From Astropecten irregularis (Eukaryota; Echinodermata; Asteroidea; Paxillosida; Astropectinidae): a stretch of DNA of 64,000 nucleotides. The translations under genes and the position numbers were made by a program. Below are positions 53,931 to 64,000 of the stretch, one piece after another (positions within the stretch are counted from its first letter, which is position 1; every line of letters begins with the position of its first letter). The notes beneath the pieces were generated by a model. The model saw only the letters and a list, made by a program, of their open reading frames with translations. It was not told where the DNA came from and ran no database searches. The stretch lies in the NCBI GenBank assembly GCA_963971285.1, contig OZ020251.1, positions 7,130,001 through 7,194,000 of the forward strand, given 5' to 3'.

Positions 53931-54437
53931 TTCTTTAGTTACCATTCTGTAATGGCCCATAATTGGGAGTACGGTTGCAATGTTCAACATCAGTGCCCAT
54001 AAACGTTTTGTCCAACTAGGGTCTATAATGTGCTTGGGCCTACCTGTCAAACTGAGGAATCGAATTAACTGTCTGCTGCCTTAAGCAAATAGGGTATTAG
54101 AGAGACACGTTTGCATCTGAGAGTGAACATTTAGGGGACATCGGGAATTAGGGAGACATTTCAATGTCTCACTGAGGTATCAGCTACCTTTTAAAGAAAT
54201 TTTTACCGTCCATATTTAGATAGAAGATAGAAGATGGAATGCTCTCAATATGAACATTATGTCAATTTCACGTTCATTGGTTTGGAGGATGTTTAGGAAT
54301 AGGTAAGTAAAGTTTGTGCACGACCATAAGGGAAAGTCTCCATAAAAACCCATCCTAGCAAAATCAGTCGAGAATTGAAAACCACCCAAAAATTATTTTA
54401 TGAAAAATAGCGTTCCGCACTAATGACGTCTCACTAT
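53931..54437. other. Host DNA without a recognised gene
   Basis: No open frame with recognisable features, tRNA box or clear repeat is seen between the SINE tail and the foldback element. Confidence 0.5.
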
Positions 54438-55688
54438 TACAGTGGCTCGTTTCCGCCAAATCGATTGCGTATGACCCCCCCCCCCCTTTTTTTGGCGTTA
54501 TATCGCCATACCATTGCGTTATATCCCTAAACTATTGCGTTTTATCCCCCTGTCATTGCGTTTTATTGCCGTATTATTGCGTTATATTGCCGTATAGTAC
54601 TGCGATATATCGCCGCAGCACATGGCGTTAAATTGCCTTATTTACGGATCGCCCAAGTATTGCGTCATTTCGCCAAACACTGCTATTGTCGTACGGAAGA
54701 ATATAAGGGCCACCTGCAAAACAAAAAATAGAGTTGCTATCTCGCCGCGGCGAGTTGTTGTCCTGAGTACCATCTGCATGTATCCGGTATTGCGATGGAC
54801 ACGACAATGTTTGTGCCTTGTGTGAAAAGGAAGAGCAAAATCGTACATGTAAATAGCCGGCCTGTGGAAAGCAAACAAAGAGAGAGAAGACCCAATCGTC
54901 TGACCATAAAACAAACAATTTAATGAATAAAGAAAGAGAGACATCTCAGTTTTTGCTTATTTGTAGCACAGAAAATTAGAAGAACCGGGATGCGCTCCAC
55001 AAGTTTTAGCTTTTATCGGTGTAGTATATAGCGAAGAGGCTTGAAGAAGCATAGTTCTAACTGAAAGTGGTTTATCAGGTGTTTGGGGTATGGGTCGGTT
55101 GGGGTGGGTGGGGTGGGGGTTTGTTGAGGAGAAAAGGTGGAGATGGAAAAAGAAGAAAGGAAGACAGGGATCTGGAAAGAAAGATGGAGGTATGGTTAGT
55201 TTGAGGTCAAGAGGTGGAGGGTAGGCAGATGGAACAGTGGACAGACAAAACCATCAGTCCAGGCTTAGCCTGGGCAAATGGAACTTGTGTTAATAGGAAG
55301 AGTGGAATAGTAGGATACTTTGACATACCACCCGTCTATATAAGAGATACGATAACTCGCTGCGGCGAGATAGTAACTCGCCTCGGCGAGATAGCAACTC
55401 GAACAATTTTTTTGCAGGTGGCCTTTATACTCTTCCGTACGACAATAGCAGCCGAGTGTTTGGCGAAATAACGCAATAGTACGGCGAAATAACCCAATAG
55501 TATACGGCGTTATAACGCCAAAGTATGGCGATGTAACGCAATAGTTGGGCGATGCGTAAATAAGGCAATTTAACGCAATGATACGGGGATAAAACGCAAT
55601 AGTATAGGGATATAACGCGATGGTATGGCGATATAACGCCGAAAATGGGGGTGATGCGCAATCGATTTGGCGGAAACGAGCCACCGTA
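54438..55688. mobile_element. Foldback element with long repeat-filled inverted ends
   Basis: The ends are inverted: tggctcgtttccgcc-aaatcg at 54,443 and its complement ending at 55,683. The inverted arms are about 300 bp each and consist of ~20-base units around ggcgttatatcgcc, itself close to palindromic (ggcg/cgcc), with gcgttttat variants. The arms end internally at a gcaggtggcc...gtacgacaatagca block and 'ctcgccgcggcgag'. The central ~450 bases carry no recognised transposase and include a G-rich run (55,084-55,125). Long inverted repeats built of short tandem units are the hallmark of foldback elements. Confidence 0.75.
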
Positions 55689-56236
55689 GTTTTGGGAAAA
55701 CTCTAAACTAAACAACTGAACTTATATCAAGGGGAATAAGTTTTATGCTGTTTATTAGACAAACTCTACTTCTAGATTTAGAAGGCTTACTCCGTGAAGT
55801 AAACAAACTCACGTGGTTTGTAATTGTCAGCGTTGAAAAAAAAAATGAGACAAAACAGATCATGTGATGTCTTGTTAGAGCCACCATACAATTAAGAAGT
55901 TTCAAAATGGCCGCGGGAAGGCTACACGTAAATCGAGGCTGTGTTAATGTAAGATAAATGTTGTCATTTCCCATTCCACTGTCACTGTGTCAGATGGATC
56001 TTCTTTGATACCGATGTCAAGATGAGTTCAGATAGATTTTCGATGTCCGCCGAGGACTATCTTGGTAAGATTGGGAGAAGTAAAAGTAGGCTAACCTTGA
56101 CTTAATTGGTCTTGAGCACAGTGTCAATGTCAATGACTGACACTGACAGACTGAGTGAGTATTAAACTGCCGTGCCTGAGCACTGAACTGCCGGCTGCCA
56201 TTTGACATTGTAATTGTGGGAATTGTCATCATAGAT
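55689..56236. other. Host DNA without a recognised gene
   Basis: I see no supported gene, tandem repeat or mobile element in this ~550-base spacer. Confidence 0.45.
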
Positions 56237-56440
56237 GGGTGGGTATACCCGATCAGGGGGAGAACCCGATCAGCCGCGATTTACACTGTATAAAAAATGC
56301 AAATAGATACTTTTACTTCAATAAAAACTTGCATGGTAGCTTACCCTATTGGGCATACCCACAATACCCTAGCTATGCTTTTTTTATACAGTGTAAATCG
56401 TGGCTGATCGGGTTCTCCCCCTGATCGGGTATACCCACCC
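56237..56440. mobile_element. 204-bp MITE with ~65-bp inverted repeats
   Basis: The left end gggtgggtatacccgatcag mirrors the right end ctgatcgggtatacccaccc, and pairing continues through the aacccgatcagc and tttacactgtata blocks. The inner ~70 bases are unpaired. No coding frame. The whole transcript would fold into one long hairpin. Confidence 0.8.
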
Positions 56441-56470
56441 TTACCCTATATATATATATATATATATATA

Positions 56471-57449
56471 CAGGCCTCAAATTTCAATGATTTTAGGGCA
56501 CTGCCATTTTGGCCCCAAGAAAGTGGAAATTTTAGGGGCACTGCGGCCAAACCCAGAGGCAAAGAGGCCATTTTGTTAATGAAGGAAAGGCACCGAGGTC
56601 AAACACTGTTTTGGAGCCAGTACAAGTACAAAATAATGAAGAATCGCCTTAAAACTCCTGTGAAATGACAAGGACAGATATGGAGAGGGGAATCACCTCA
56701 TTTCATATTTCCTTCCTCCACGGGTACAGGCACGCCGCTAGTACTAGCCTAGTACAAGTGGCGTAACAGCCAACCCTCGATCGAAAACTTGATACCTCGA
56801 ATGACCATATCGTTGCTAAAAATACTCTGACCGTCCGTCCTTCCAAAGTACCGTAAAATTTTGCATTTTCCTGATCAGCTAAATGTTGCTTGAATTCCAG
56901 TTGGTTATTTTGTCCATTTGCCCAAGTAGAAAAACTCTTTTCACATGCTCGATTATTGTGAATCGCCTTCCGAAAATGACGATCGCATGGAGAACGTAAA
57001 CATAGCACATGCCGCATGCATACCGACTTTTCCACGCCTGGTATCCGTGCACGTAATAGCCTCAAATTCAAAGCAAACGTGCACCAGCGAAATAGTCCGG
57101 AAGTCTACTGTGCATGCATGCAATGCAACATAAACACGTGTGTATAGATGATGGTGGTACGGTATGTAGTGGGCGCGCTGTATGGTGCAGTTGCGGCAGG
57201 CCGGGCTCGGTACATGGATCGTGGCCGGGCTTTTCTCGGTAGGAAAACTGCTTTATTTTTTGCGTGGATGTAAGATTGGTAATTTACGGGAAATAAAAGA
57301 CACAATTTCAGGGGGCACCGCGGCCGAGAAGAAAAGGGCACACGGCCAATTTTGGCAAATTTTGGTCGCGGACAAACTTGGGCACGGCGGCCAAATATAA
57401 GGGCACCGGCGGCCATGGCCGCGGTGGCTGCGGTGAAATTTGAGGCCTG
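56471..57449. mobile_element. 979-bp inverted-repeat element inside a TA microsatellite
   Basis: It starts caggcctcaaatttca and ends with its complement tgaaatttgaggcctg. Runs of (TA)n lie outside both ends (56,449-56,470 and 57,450-57,468), consistent with insertion at TA. The inner flanks carry degenerate gggcac..gcggcc words in both arms. No transposase is recognised, so it is probably non-autonomous. Confidence 0.65.
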
Positions 57450-57554
57450 TATATATATATATATATATAAAAACTAGTTGAGGCATTGCCTGTTCGTGGA
57501 CACGTCTTTAACGGCGCCATTTTTTAAAGGTATTTTTCAGTGACAGTGTCCTCA

Positions 57555-57715
57555 AATCCGAGTACAGAGTCTGAGAGTAGGGCCTACTCCGAGTACTTCA
57601 GGGTTCGAGTACTGGGCCGAGTCCTTGTACATTGCTGCCGAGTCCAAGTCCTAAGTATCGAGTCCGAGTACATTCAAGGCCGAGTCCCGGGCCGAGTACA
57701 TGCACAGAACCAATG
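57555..57715. repeat. Degenerate GAGTCCGAGTAC tandem repeat
   Basis: The words gagtac, gagtcc and gccgag recur every 6 to 20 bases over about 160 bases. The unit is irregular. The short plus-strand open frame here is a consequence of the repeat. Confidence 0.55.
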
Positions 57716-57885
57716 CACAGTACCAACAAATGCAGTTCATGACAGTAGTGTTTAATGAATCGCTTCATTACACAACAAAGTCATCAGGTAAATTTAAAAG
57801 AAACAAAAACAACTGCCCTTTGTCCTCTCTGGACTAAATCACATGCCAAAAACACTTTGGATCAAAACTCCAGATGTTTTCTTTA

Positions 57886-57977
57886 AAAAAAGTGGGCACT
57901 GTAAATAGGGACTGGATATTTGCTGTATCTTCCTTGATATTTTTGCCCATAAATCTGTACTTCTTTGACAAAAGCGT
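57886..57977. repeat. Partial MITE copy
   Basis: It matches the 3' part of the TTAA MITE (aaaagt-ggcac-gta...tgactgtatcttccttgat, then tttttgcccat-aatctgtacttctttg) and lacks both ends. Confidence 0.55.
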
Positions 57978-58515
57978 TTGAATGTTTCGGTTAATTTTTT
58001 ACCTGCATGCGCGGATATAGCTCCCATTGGTTTGTACACGGGTGCGTCGTCTAGTTTTTATATGTATAACTATGACATGATGATGACTGTGTGATATAAG
58101 ACGGGTCCCAAAACTATAAAGGAAAGGAAAACTAGGAAAGAATTCCACTGATGACCATAATTTGTGCACAACACTATGGAACCAACGGAGGGCGTTTTGA
58201 GCAATATGGCTGCCACTGTATTGGGAGTGTACAATTAACAATTTGTAGTGTACATGTAGGTAAAAATTAAAAACAAAACCTGTAAAACTCACTTTTCGGA
58301 TATGCTACCCAAGTTTTCCACACCTCAGATTGAAGTTCATCATAATTTGTATTCAATAAGTTAACTCGTGGAGGATATAGGCCCTAATCCTTTTTCCGTA
58401 ATGGTCATTGATCAGTGGAATTCTAGCGCTCTAGTAATTTTGATATAGCTCTATGGCGTAGCGTCAGTCTTCAGTTCAGAGTGAATTTTGTGGCATTAGT
58501 GTGCATTACTTAAAG
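57978..58515. other. Host DNA upstream of the CSTPP1 exons
   Basis: The first coding exon of the downstream gene should lie in or upstream of this stretch, but I could not identify it. No tandem repeat or element is supported here. Confidence 0.4.
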
Positions 58516-58616
58516 TTTAGTCCACTCTGTCTCTGGTTAACTGGTACCCAGAACCAACAGATGAAGAGTCGTATTTAGTTGTTATAGCTGGGTACCAGAC
58601 TAACCAGAAGGGCAGG
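58516..58616. repeat. Short imperfect palindrome (MITE-like)
   Basis: The left arm (agtccactc, ctctggtta, ctggtaccca) is mirrored by the right arm (tgggtaccag, taaccag, gagtgggct). It is about 100 bp, with 20 to 30 unpaired bases in the centre. Confidence 0.55.
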
Positions 58617-58708
58617 AGTGGGCTAAATGCACAATAATGCCAATTTTGTCTTGACCATTCTTTTTACTTTGTAACCCTATACGTACCTGCTACAAACCTT
58701 GCCAACAG

Positions 58709-61700
58709 CCGAGCAGCATGTGCTGAGGTATTTGGAAGATGCGATAAGCCAGTTAATGGAACACAAAGAAGACAATCCCAAAGTCAACCCAGCAAGATTC
58801 CTTCAGGATTAGTAAGTACATGTAGCAGTTCCTTAATAGACCCTTACCCTCTGCGATTACCACACTAGACAAGAGCTGCTTACCACACACTACCACTGTC
58901 TCCACAAGGGGACTGGATATTAACCCTAACCCTCTGCACATACCACACAAGACGAGCTGCTTACCACACACTACCACAGTCTCCATAGGGGGACTGGATA
59001 TTAACCCTAACCCTCTGCACATACCACACAAGACAAGAGCTGCTTACCACACACTACCACAGTCTCCATAGGGGGACTGGATATTAACCCTAACCCTCTG
59101 CACATACCACACAAGACAAGAGCTGCTTACCACACACTACCACAGTCTCCATAGGGGGACTGGATATTAACCCAAACCCTCTGCACATACCACACAAGAC
59201 AAGAGCTGCTTACCGCGCACACTACCACAGTCTCCATAGGGGGACTGGATATTAACCCTAACCCTCTGTGCTTACCACACAAGATAAGAGCTGCTTACCA
59301 CACATAAAATCTCCACAGGAAGACTGGATATTAACCCTAACCCTCTACACCACAAAAGACAAGAGCTGCTTACCACACATTACCACAGTCTCCACAGCGG
59401 AACTGGATCATAAACCACACATTATCAGACAAACCACACTGTGATATATTGTGGTATTCAGGATACTACACTTACCACAGGAAATTCCATGCATGTACAT
59501 GTAGGTAAGGGTCAAAGCAGTTAGTTTCATAAAAAATTCAAACATTCAAATTTTTTTGTCATGGTGGTCGGGTTGTCAAAATGTAGATTTTTGAGGTAAA
59601 AAAAACATATTGATGATTCTTTCTTGTTTTTCAGTTTTACCAGTGTTCAGCAAGGGAACCACACCCTGTTTCGGGAGTATGACTTTGTTCAGGCCACGCC
59701 CCACAATCGGGCATCGTTCATTAGAACATTCTGGAAATGCTTTCGGCATATTGGCGAAAACGGAGGTAGGTACATCAATGACCATTGTCACTGAGGCAAT
59801 AACCAGAGGCATAAAGGCAATGACCAGGGGCACCAAGGCAATGACCAGGGCCAATGTCATAAAAATGTTAAGCACAAATATTTGCTTAGCACAGAAATGT
59901 CTCGCCCAATGAAACAAACCACCACTAAAAATTCCATTTGATATTCATGGTCAGCGAACAACAGCCAAAGAACAATCACAAGTGATATTCAACACGTGGA
60001 AATTTGGTTGTTAACCCTGTTTTTATTAAGACAGAGATGTCATGGTTAGCAAATTGTTGTGCTTAACAGTTATATGAAATTGGCCCCTGGTGCATCAAGG
60101 CAATGAACAGGGACACCAAGGCATTGGCCAGGGACACCAAGGCAATGACTTGAAGTTGATAGTCAATTCAAGGCTTGGGATTATAGAAGCCCAAGAGCCC
60201 AGGCAAAGCCCAGGCCTGGTCTTGCTTTTCAGTGTCGGGAGCTCAGGGACCAATCAGTATTAAAGTTTCTCTCCTTTATCTGATCTTGTCTTCTTCTCTG
60301 TCCAACCTGTAGATCTCCTGAATGTCCGAGAATACCACTCCTTGCTCCGGCTAATTTGTCCCGATTTCCCTGCTGACCTGGTCAAGCGCACTGCACGCAT
60401 CATCTTCATGGAGGATGCCATGGACTCCCTCACGTCCTTTGCCGACTTTCTCTATGCATTCCAAGTGCAATTTTATTATGAAGGTATGCCAGAGAAACAG
60501 ATCAATTATTTTGCTACTTATAATTAATACTGTTTATATAATGCTTGGAGTTAGGATGGCCTGACGTTTTGGTCCTAGCGGGATCTTTATCACAGCTGAT
60601 CAGAGTCATGAGGGCGTGACAAATTTTAACCAAGCAGGATCTTTCTCAAAGGCTGCTGAGGGTTAGGAGGGCCTGACGTTATGATTCTAGCAGGATCTTT
60701 CTCAAAGGCTGCTCGGAGTTAGGAGGGTCTGACATTTCGATCCAAGCAGGATCTTTCTCAAAGGCTTTTCAGAGTTAGAAGGGCCTGACGTTATGATCCT
60801 AGCAGGATCTTTCTCAAAGGCTGCTCAGAGTTAGAAGGGCCTGACATTTCGATCCTAGCAGGATCTTTCTCAAAAGCACAAGAGGACAAGAACATGCAAG
60901 TAAAGATTCACATAAATGGATGAGAGGATCAGAACAAAGAGGGGCAGAGCGACCAGGGAAACATGGAAGCATGCAATAAATTATTATTATTATTATTATT
61001 TATTTCTGGTAATGACACCAAGGATTCCTCAAAAGTGACCAAGGCACTGTAGCTCGCAAGCCTGATGAAACCTGTTATGGAAAGATGATGAGAAGAAGAT
61101 ACAGTTTTAGAGGTGGGAGGAAAACCCCAGAGTTATATTCTGGGTAAAACCCATGAAATCAGGCAGGGACTGAAAACACAATCCACTTGTAAACCGAGCT
61201 GGACTTGAACCCGGTCCACAGAGGTGAAAGGCGAGGAAAGAACCGCTACGCCAACCTGACTCCCTGAGTAAGGCTGGCAAACCACATAGAGAGGATAGAG
61301 GTGGACAGGTGGTGGTCAGCGGAAAGGGGACAAAGGGGTGTTATGTGTGTGTTGTAGTCAAGATCAGAGGCGGAAAATAACCTTCTGTGCTCATAAAGAA
61401 TTTGAAATATTGTATCACGGATGTTTAGATATTGAGTATAATTCAGAACTTGTGCTGAAATCATAATATTTGTTTACTGTCAAACAAACTTAAAGGTAGT
61501 ATCATACTTTGGTAAGAAACCAAAACAGACATGTTCACAGATTTACGTATAACTTTCAGGATATGAAGATGGTGCTGGTTCAAACCTACAGTTAAAATAT
61601 TTCCGCCTGAAATGGTGTATTTATCAAGAAATTAGTAAAACAACGACCAAAAATCTTTTTGATCTTTTAAAAGATCAAAAATAAAAGAGAAAAGACTTTA

Positions 61701-63623
61701 GAAATACTGTGGCCGTTTTTCACAATTTTCTCAAAAAGTAGGCACCGTATGGGACTGGAATTTTCACAGATGACTGTGACTGTATCTTCCTTGATTTTTT
61801 TGCCCATGAATCTGTACTTCTTTGACAAAAACCAAAGTATGATACTACCTTTAAGAATTTGAAGTAGATTTCATAGTTGATTGATATAATACTTTTAAGC
61901 GTAGATAATATTTTCTGTCTTCGTTCTTGTAAAGAATTTCTGCGAGTGTGTTTGACAATCTACAACCGCCTCATGTCGACAGCGCAGAGCCCGCGGGGAA
62001 CGGTGTACATCCCCAGCGAATCCTCCCCCAGGCAGGAGAAGCCCCGCCCCTTAGAGCAAGCCACGCCCGATGGTGTGGACTCGAGGCAATTTGTGGAGGT
62101 GATTGCGAAGGATTGTTCGGATGCTACATACAGGTGTGACTTGTTTGCAATTTGAAATTCTACCTCGAGTCAACATTTCACAAAAAAGTAAACCTGGCGA
62201 AAAAAAATCTTCAGTCATTGAAAAGTGAACAAAGAAAATTGACTGGAGCAGGATTTAAACCAGCGACCTCTGGAATACCATACCAACGCTCTTACCAACT
62301 GAGCTATCCAGCCCTATGTTGGTGGTGTCCCTAATAGTCAGTGAACTGTTCGGCTTTGCTCTTAAGCCCCACTTACGTGTGTGTATAGAGGTTATTCACG
62401 TGACGTCATTGACCGTCAAGCACAATATGATTACACATAAGCTTCAGTGCACATGCAACGTACAGTGTCGCACGCGCAAAAATGGAAAACATAGAAAAGC
62501 TTGACGGCAAATTGTGTGATTTTATAACGTCGGTGAATAACCTCTATTTGCATACTGCATGTGACCAAGTTTGACCGAGGCTTTCGTGGTCACCTGATTA
62601 AAAGGCGTCCTCCAATAAATTTGTCAATACGCACAGTTTGATTGACAGGCTGGAAGGGAAATATCTGTCTTAGTTGTCAGTCAGAACTCAGAAGCCATGA
62701 AACCATTCACATACCGCTATATTAAGGATCATTTAAGATGCAACCTTGTTAACTTATTGAAATTAACTTCCTAGCTGCTTTTTGTCAAAAAAGTTGCTTC
62801 AAATGACGGGAATTGATCATTTTTGTTTGTTTCTTTCTGTGCACATTGTCTCTGATAGCCATCCGCCCCTGATGTGCCTTCGAGAACTCTTGAACAGTGC
62901 CCCCAGAGTCTCGTTCTATGGATTTCTGATGGGTCTTGCGAAGAGTCAAGCAATTGGCGATAGCATCATGACGCTTCCTGCCAAGGGGGCGCTCTACGAA
63001 GAGCCTGATCAGACCCTTACATCGTAAGTTTGAGACGGCGTCCGGATGGGCACCTTGGCCTTGGTGCCCCTGGTCATTGCCTTGGTGCCCTTGGTCATTG
63101 CTTTGGTGCCCTTGGTCATTGCCTTGGTGCCCCTGGTCATTTCCTTGGTGCCCCTGGTCATTGCCTTGGTGCCCCTGGTCATTGCCTTGGTGCCCCTGGT
63201 CATTGCCTTGCTGCCCCTGGTTATTTCCTTGCTGCCCCTGGTCATTGCTTTGGTGTCCCTGGTCATTGCCTTGGTGCCCCTGGTCATTTCCTTGGTGCCC
63301 CTGGTCATTGCCTTGGTGCCCCTGGTCATTGCCTTGTTGCCCTTGGTCATTGCATTGGTGTTGGCTATTGCCTTGGTGCCTCTAGTCAATGCCTTGGTGC
63401 CCCTGGTCATTGCCTTGCTGCCCTTGGTCATTGCTTTGGTGCCCCTGGTCATTGCCTTGTTGCCCCTAGTCATTGCCTTGGTGCCCCTGGTCATAATTAT
63501 TGTATCATTACCATTCATGTTGTATACCATACTTCGGTCTTAAAACTAATCTAAAACATTTTCATTTTTTACAGAGCTATTACCAAAGTCCGGGTGGCGT
63601 CAGCAAGTCAAGATGATCGTTAG
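58709..63623 (+). CDS. CSTPP1: CSTPP1 (C11orf49) ortholog, six exons, 5' end missing
   Basis: CSTPP1 is a centriolar-satellite protein that regulates the tubulin polyglutamylase complex. Exons: 58,709-58,811, 59,635-59,765, 60,313-60,483, 61,935-62,133, 62,859-63,023 and 63,575-63,623 (stop TAG at 63,621). Every intron is GT-AG and every phase agrees across the junctions, giving about 271 residues. Diagnostic segments: HVLRYLEDAISQL (exon 1 here), FVQATPHNRASFIRTFWKCFRHIG (exon 2, residue order typical of the family), CPDFPADL and FQVQFYYE (exon 3), VSFYGFLMGLAK (exon 5). The human protein is longer at the C-terminus; here it ends soon after ITKVRVASASQ. The true first exon with the start codon was not found. 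Long introns hold the minisatellites and repeats listed separately. Confidence 0.93.
58836..59410. repeat. 83-bp minisatellite in a CSTPP1 intron
   Basis: About seven copies of a ~81-83 bp unit (acaagagctgcttaccacac ... ctccatagggggactgg ... attaaccctaaccctctgc). Copies drift toward the right end. Each unit holds two CCCTAA words, which look telomere-like but are only part of the unit. Confidence 0.85.
59790..59856 (-). repeat. 21-bp minisatellite, intron 2, inverted relative to intron 5
   Basis: Three to four units of ccaggggcaccaaggcaatga. This is the reverse complement of the large array at 63,045-63,495 in the last intron of the same gene. A few more degenerate units lie at 60,086-60,150. 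Confidence 0.75.
59921..60088. repeat. Dispersed repeat, copy 2
   Basis: Same orientation and layout as 51,401-51,570, roughly 85-90% similar by eye. It lies in intron 2 of the CSTPP1 gene and is followed directly by degenerate 21-bp minisatellite units. Confidence 0.65.
60545..60880. repeat. 56-bp minisatellite in a CSTPP1 intron
   Basis: About five to six copies of a ~56-bp unit (ggatctttctcaaaggctgc ... gttaggagggcctgac ... gatcctagca). It lies 60 bases after exon 3. Confidence 0.8.
60976..61265 (-). repeat. tRNA-derived SINE with (AAT)n tail
   Basis: On the minus strand the A-box region ttggcgtagcggttc (about 61,240) and B box gggttcaagtcc (about 61,208) head a ~200-bp body that ends in the (att)n microsatellite at 60,976-61,005. 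The microsatellite is therefore the SINE's 3' tail. Confidence 0.65.
61494..61850. mobile_element. TTAA-flanked MITE, copy 2
   Basis: 357 bp with perfect 20-base inverted ends, aggtagtatcatactttggt and its complement, flanked by TTAA at 61,490-61,493 and 61,851-61,854. It is roughly 90% similar by eye to the copy at 50,831-51,190 and in the same orientation. It lies in the CSTPP1 intron before exon 4. Confidence 0.85.
62205..62316 (-). repeat. tRNA-derived SINE, third copy
   Basis: On the minus strand, tagctcagttggtaagagc is an excellent A-box region, and the B box is ggtttaaatcc (62,251-62,261, one change from ggttcgaatcc). The 3' tail matches the copy at 53,541-53,690. It lies in the intron before exon 5. 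Confidence 0.7.
62384..62548. mobile_element. ~160-bp MITE
   Basis: Its ends are inverted: atagaggttattcac at the left and gtgaataacctctat at the right, with gtgacgtca / aacgtcg continuing inward. No coding frame. Confidence 0.7.
63045..63495. repeat. 21-bp minisatellite, last CSTPP1 intron
   Basis: About 21 copies of ttggtgcccctggtcattgcc with single-base variants. Because 21 is a multiple of 3 and the unit lacks stops, several frames on both strands are open across it; none is a gene. It lies between the splice donor at 63,024 and the acceptor at 63,574. Confidence 0.93.
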
Positions 63624-64000
63624 TCTAAGAGTTCCACCATCAGAGGAAAGATAGATTCAAAAAATTTGTTTTTATTCTATTATAATAGAGAACACCTGTA
63701 GTTGCAGGGTGTGTTTCAATTCACCGATCCAGTAGGCCACGCCCAACATAGCAATGGCCAAGCAATGGCGCACAAGCACACGCACATGAGACGAATTACA
63801 TACCCTCAACCACCGAAAGCACTTCTCTCCATTGGACTTTGGTTTTGCAAAAGGCCCAAAATATACATTCCAAAAATACAGAAATACAGAGTCAGAAATA
63901 CAATAAATATATGATTATAAACATTGCTTGAATGACCACGGTTTAGGATAAAACTTGGGTTTGTAAAAGAATTGCCTTGTTTTATACGAAACAAAAGTAA
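63624..64000. other. CSTPP1 3' UTR and downstream sequence
   Basis: The sequence after the stop codon has no recognised gene. An AATAAA hexamer at about 63,902 is a possible polyadenylation signal, about 280 bases after the stop. Confidence 0.4.

Noticed and set aside
54622..55715. Several overlapping 60-140 aa open frames in the foldback element
   Set aside because: They translate the short palindromic units and match across the inverted arms; no transposase motif is visible.
58836..59410. Interstitial telomere sequence (CCCTAA words)
   Set aside because: Only two CCCTAA words occur per ~83-bp unit and they are part of the minisatellite, not a telomeric array.
63009..63554. Long open frames on both strands rich in G-T-K-A-M-T-R or A-P-G-H-C-L repeats
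   Set aside because: They are translations of a 21-bp minisatellite inside an intron; several frames are open because the unit length is a multiple of 3 and lacks stops.

Overview
The window is eukaryotic and most likely comes from an echinoderm, possibly a sea star. Three things point there: a spliced ortholog of an animal centriolar-satellite gene, a C-type lectin/laminin-G type secreted protein gene, and short interspersed and TTAA-flanked repeats that resemble ones I remember from sea-star genomes. The repeat match is from memory and was not searched. No prokaryotic features are present.

Layout. (1) 1-32,693: a head-to-tail satellite array of a 220-bp monomer, about 148 copies. It is divided into subfamilies by a phase break at about 19,697 and carries a higher-order repeat of 3,301 bp (15 monomers) in its middle. 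(2) 32,694-49,349: a 16.7-kb Maverick/Polinton, a virus-like DNA transposon. It has ~110-120 bp terminal inverted repeats beginning AGTAGGG and about 16 genes: protein-primed family B DNA polymerase, retrovirus-like integrase, FtsK/HerA-type packaging ATPase, probable double-jelly-roll major capsid protein, a penton-like protein, a set of conserved membrane or virion proteins, a TFIIB-like factor and a possible single-stranded-DNA-binding protein. (3) 49,350-50,277: the 5' two exons of a lectin/LamG gene on the minus strand, cut inside exon 2 by the Polinton end. (4) 50,278-58,700: gene-poor host DNA made of duplicated segments, tRNA-derived SINEs, MITEs and a foldback element. (5) 58,709-63,623: six exons of a CSTPP1 (C11orf49) ortholog on the plus strand, all with agreeing splice phases, with introns full of minisatellites.

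How the Polinton genes fit together. PolB and the candidate SSB/TFIIB genes sit at the two ends and would act in replication and expression. The centre holds the morphogenesis genes. Most of these are preceded, within a few to about 25 bases of the ATG, by a shared A-rich/TTATATA motif that I infer is a late promoter. Hairpins lie between convergent genes and look like transcription terminators. The copy looks damaged or affected by base-calling error: the integrase has one in-frame stop, and the TFIIB-like gene and one conserved gene each change frame at or near an A-run. I found no adenovirus-type protease. The two flanks of the element differ (satellite on the left, lectin exon on the right) and do not share a target-site duplication, so the locus is either a recombinant between two Polintons or an assembly join. 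I did not find a wholly new system; the most promising leads are the promoter/terminator code, the element-borne TFIIB-like factor and the A-run frame changes.
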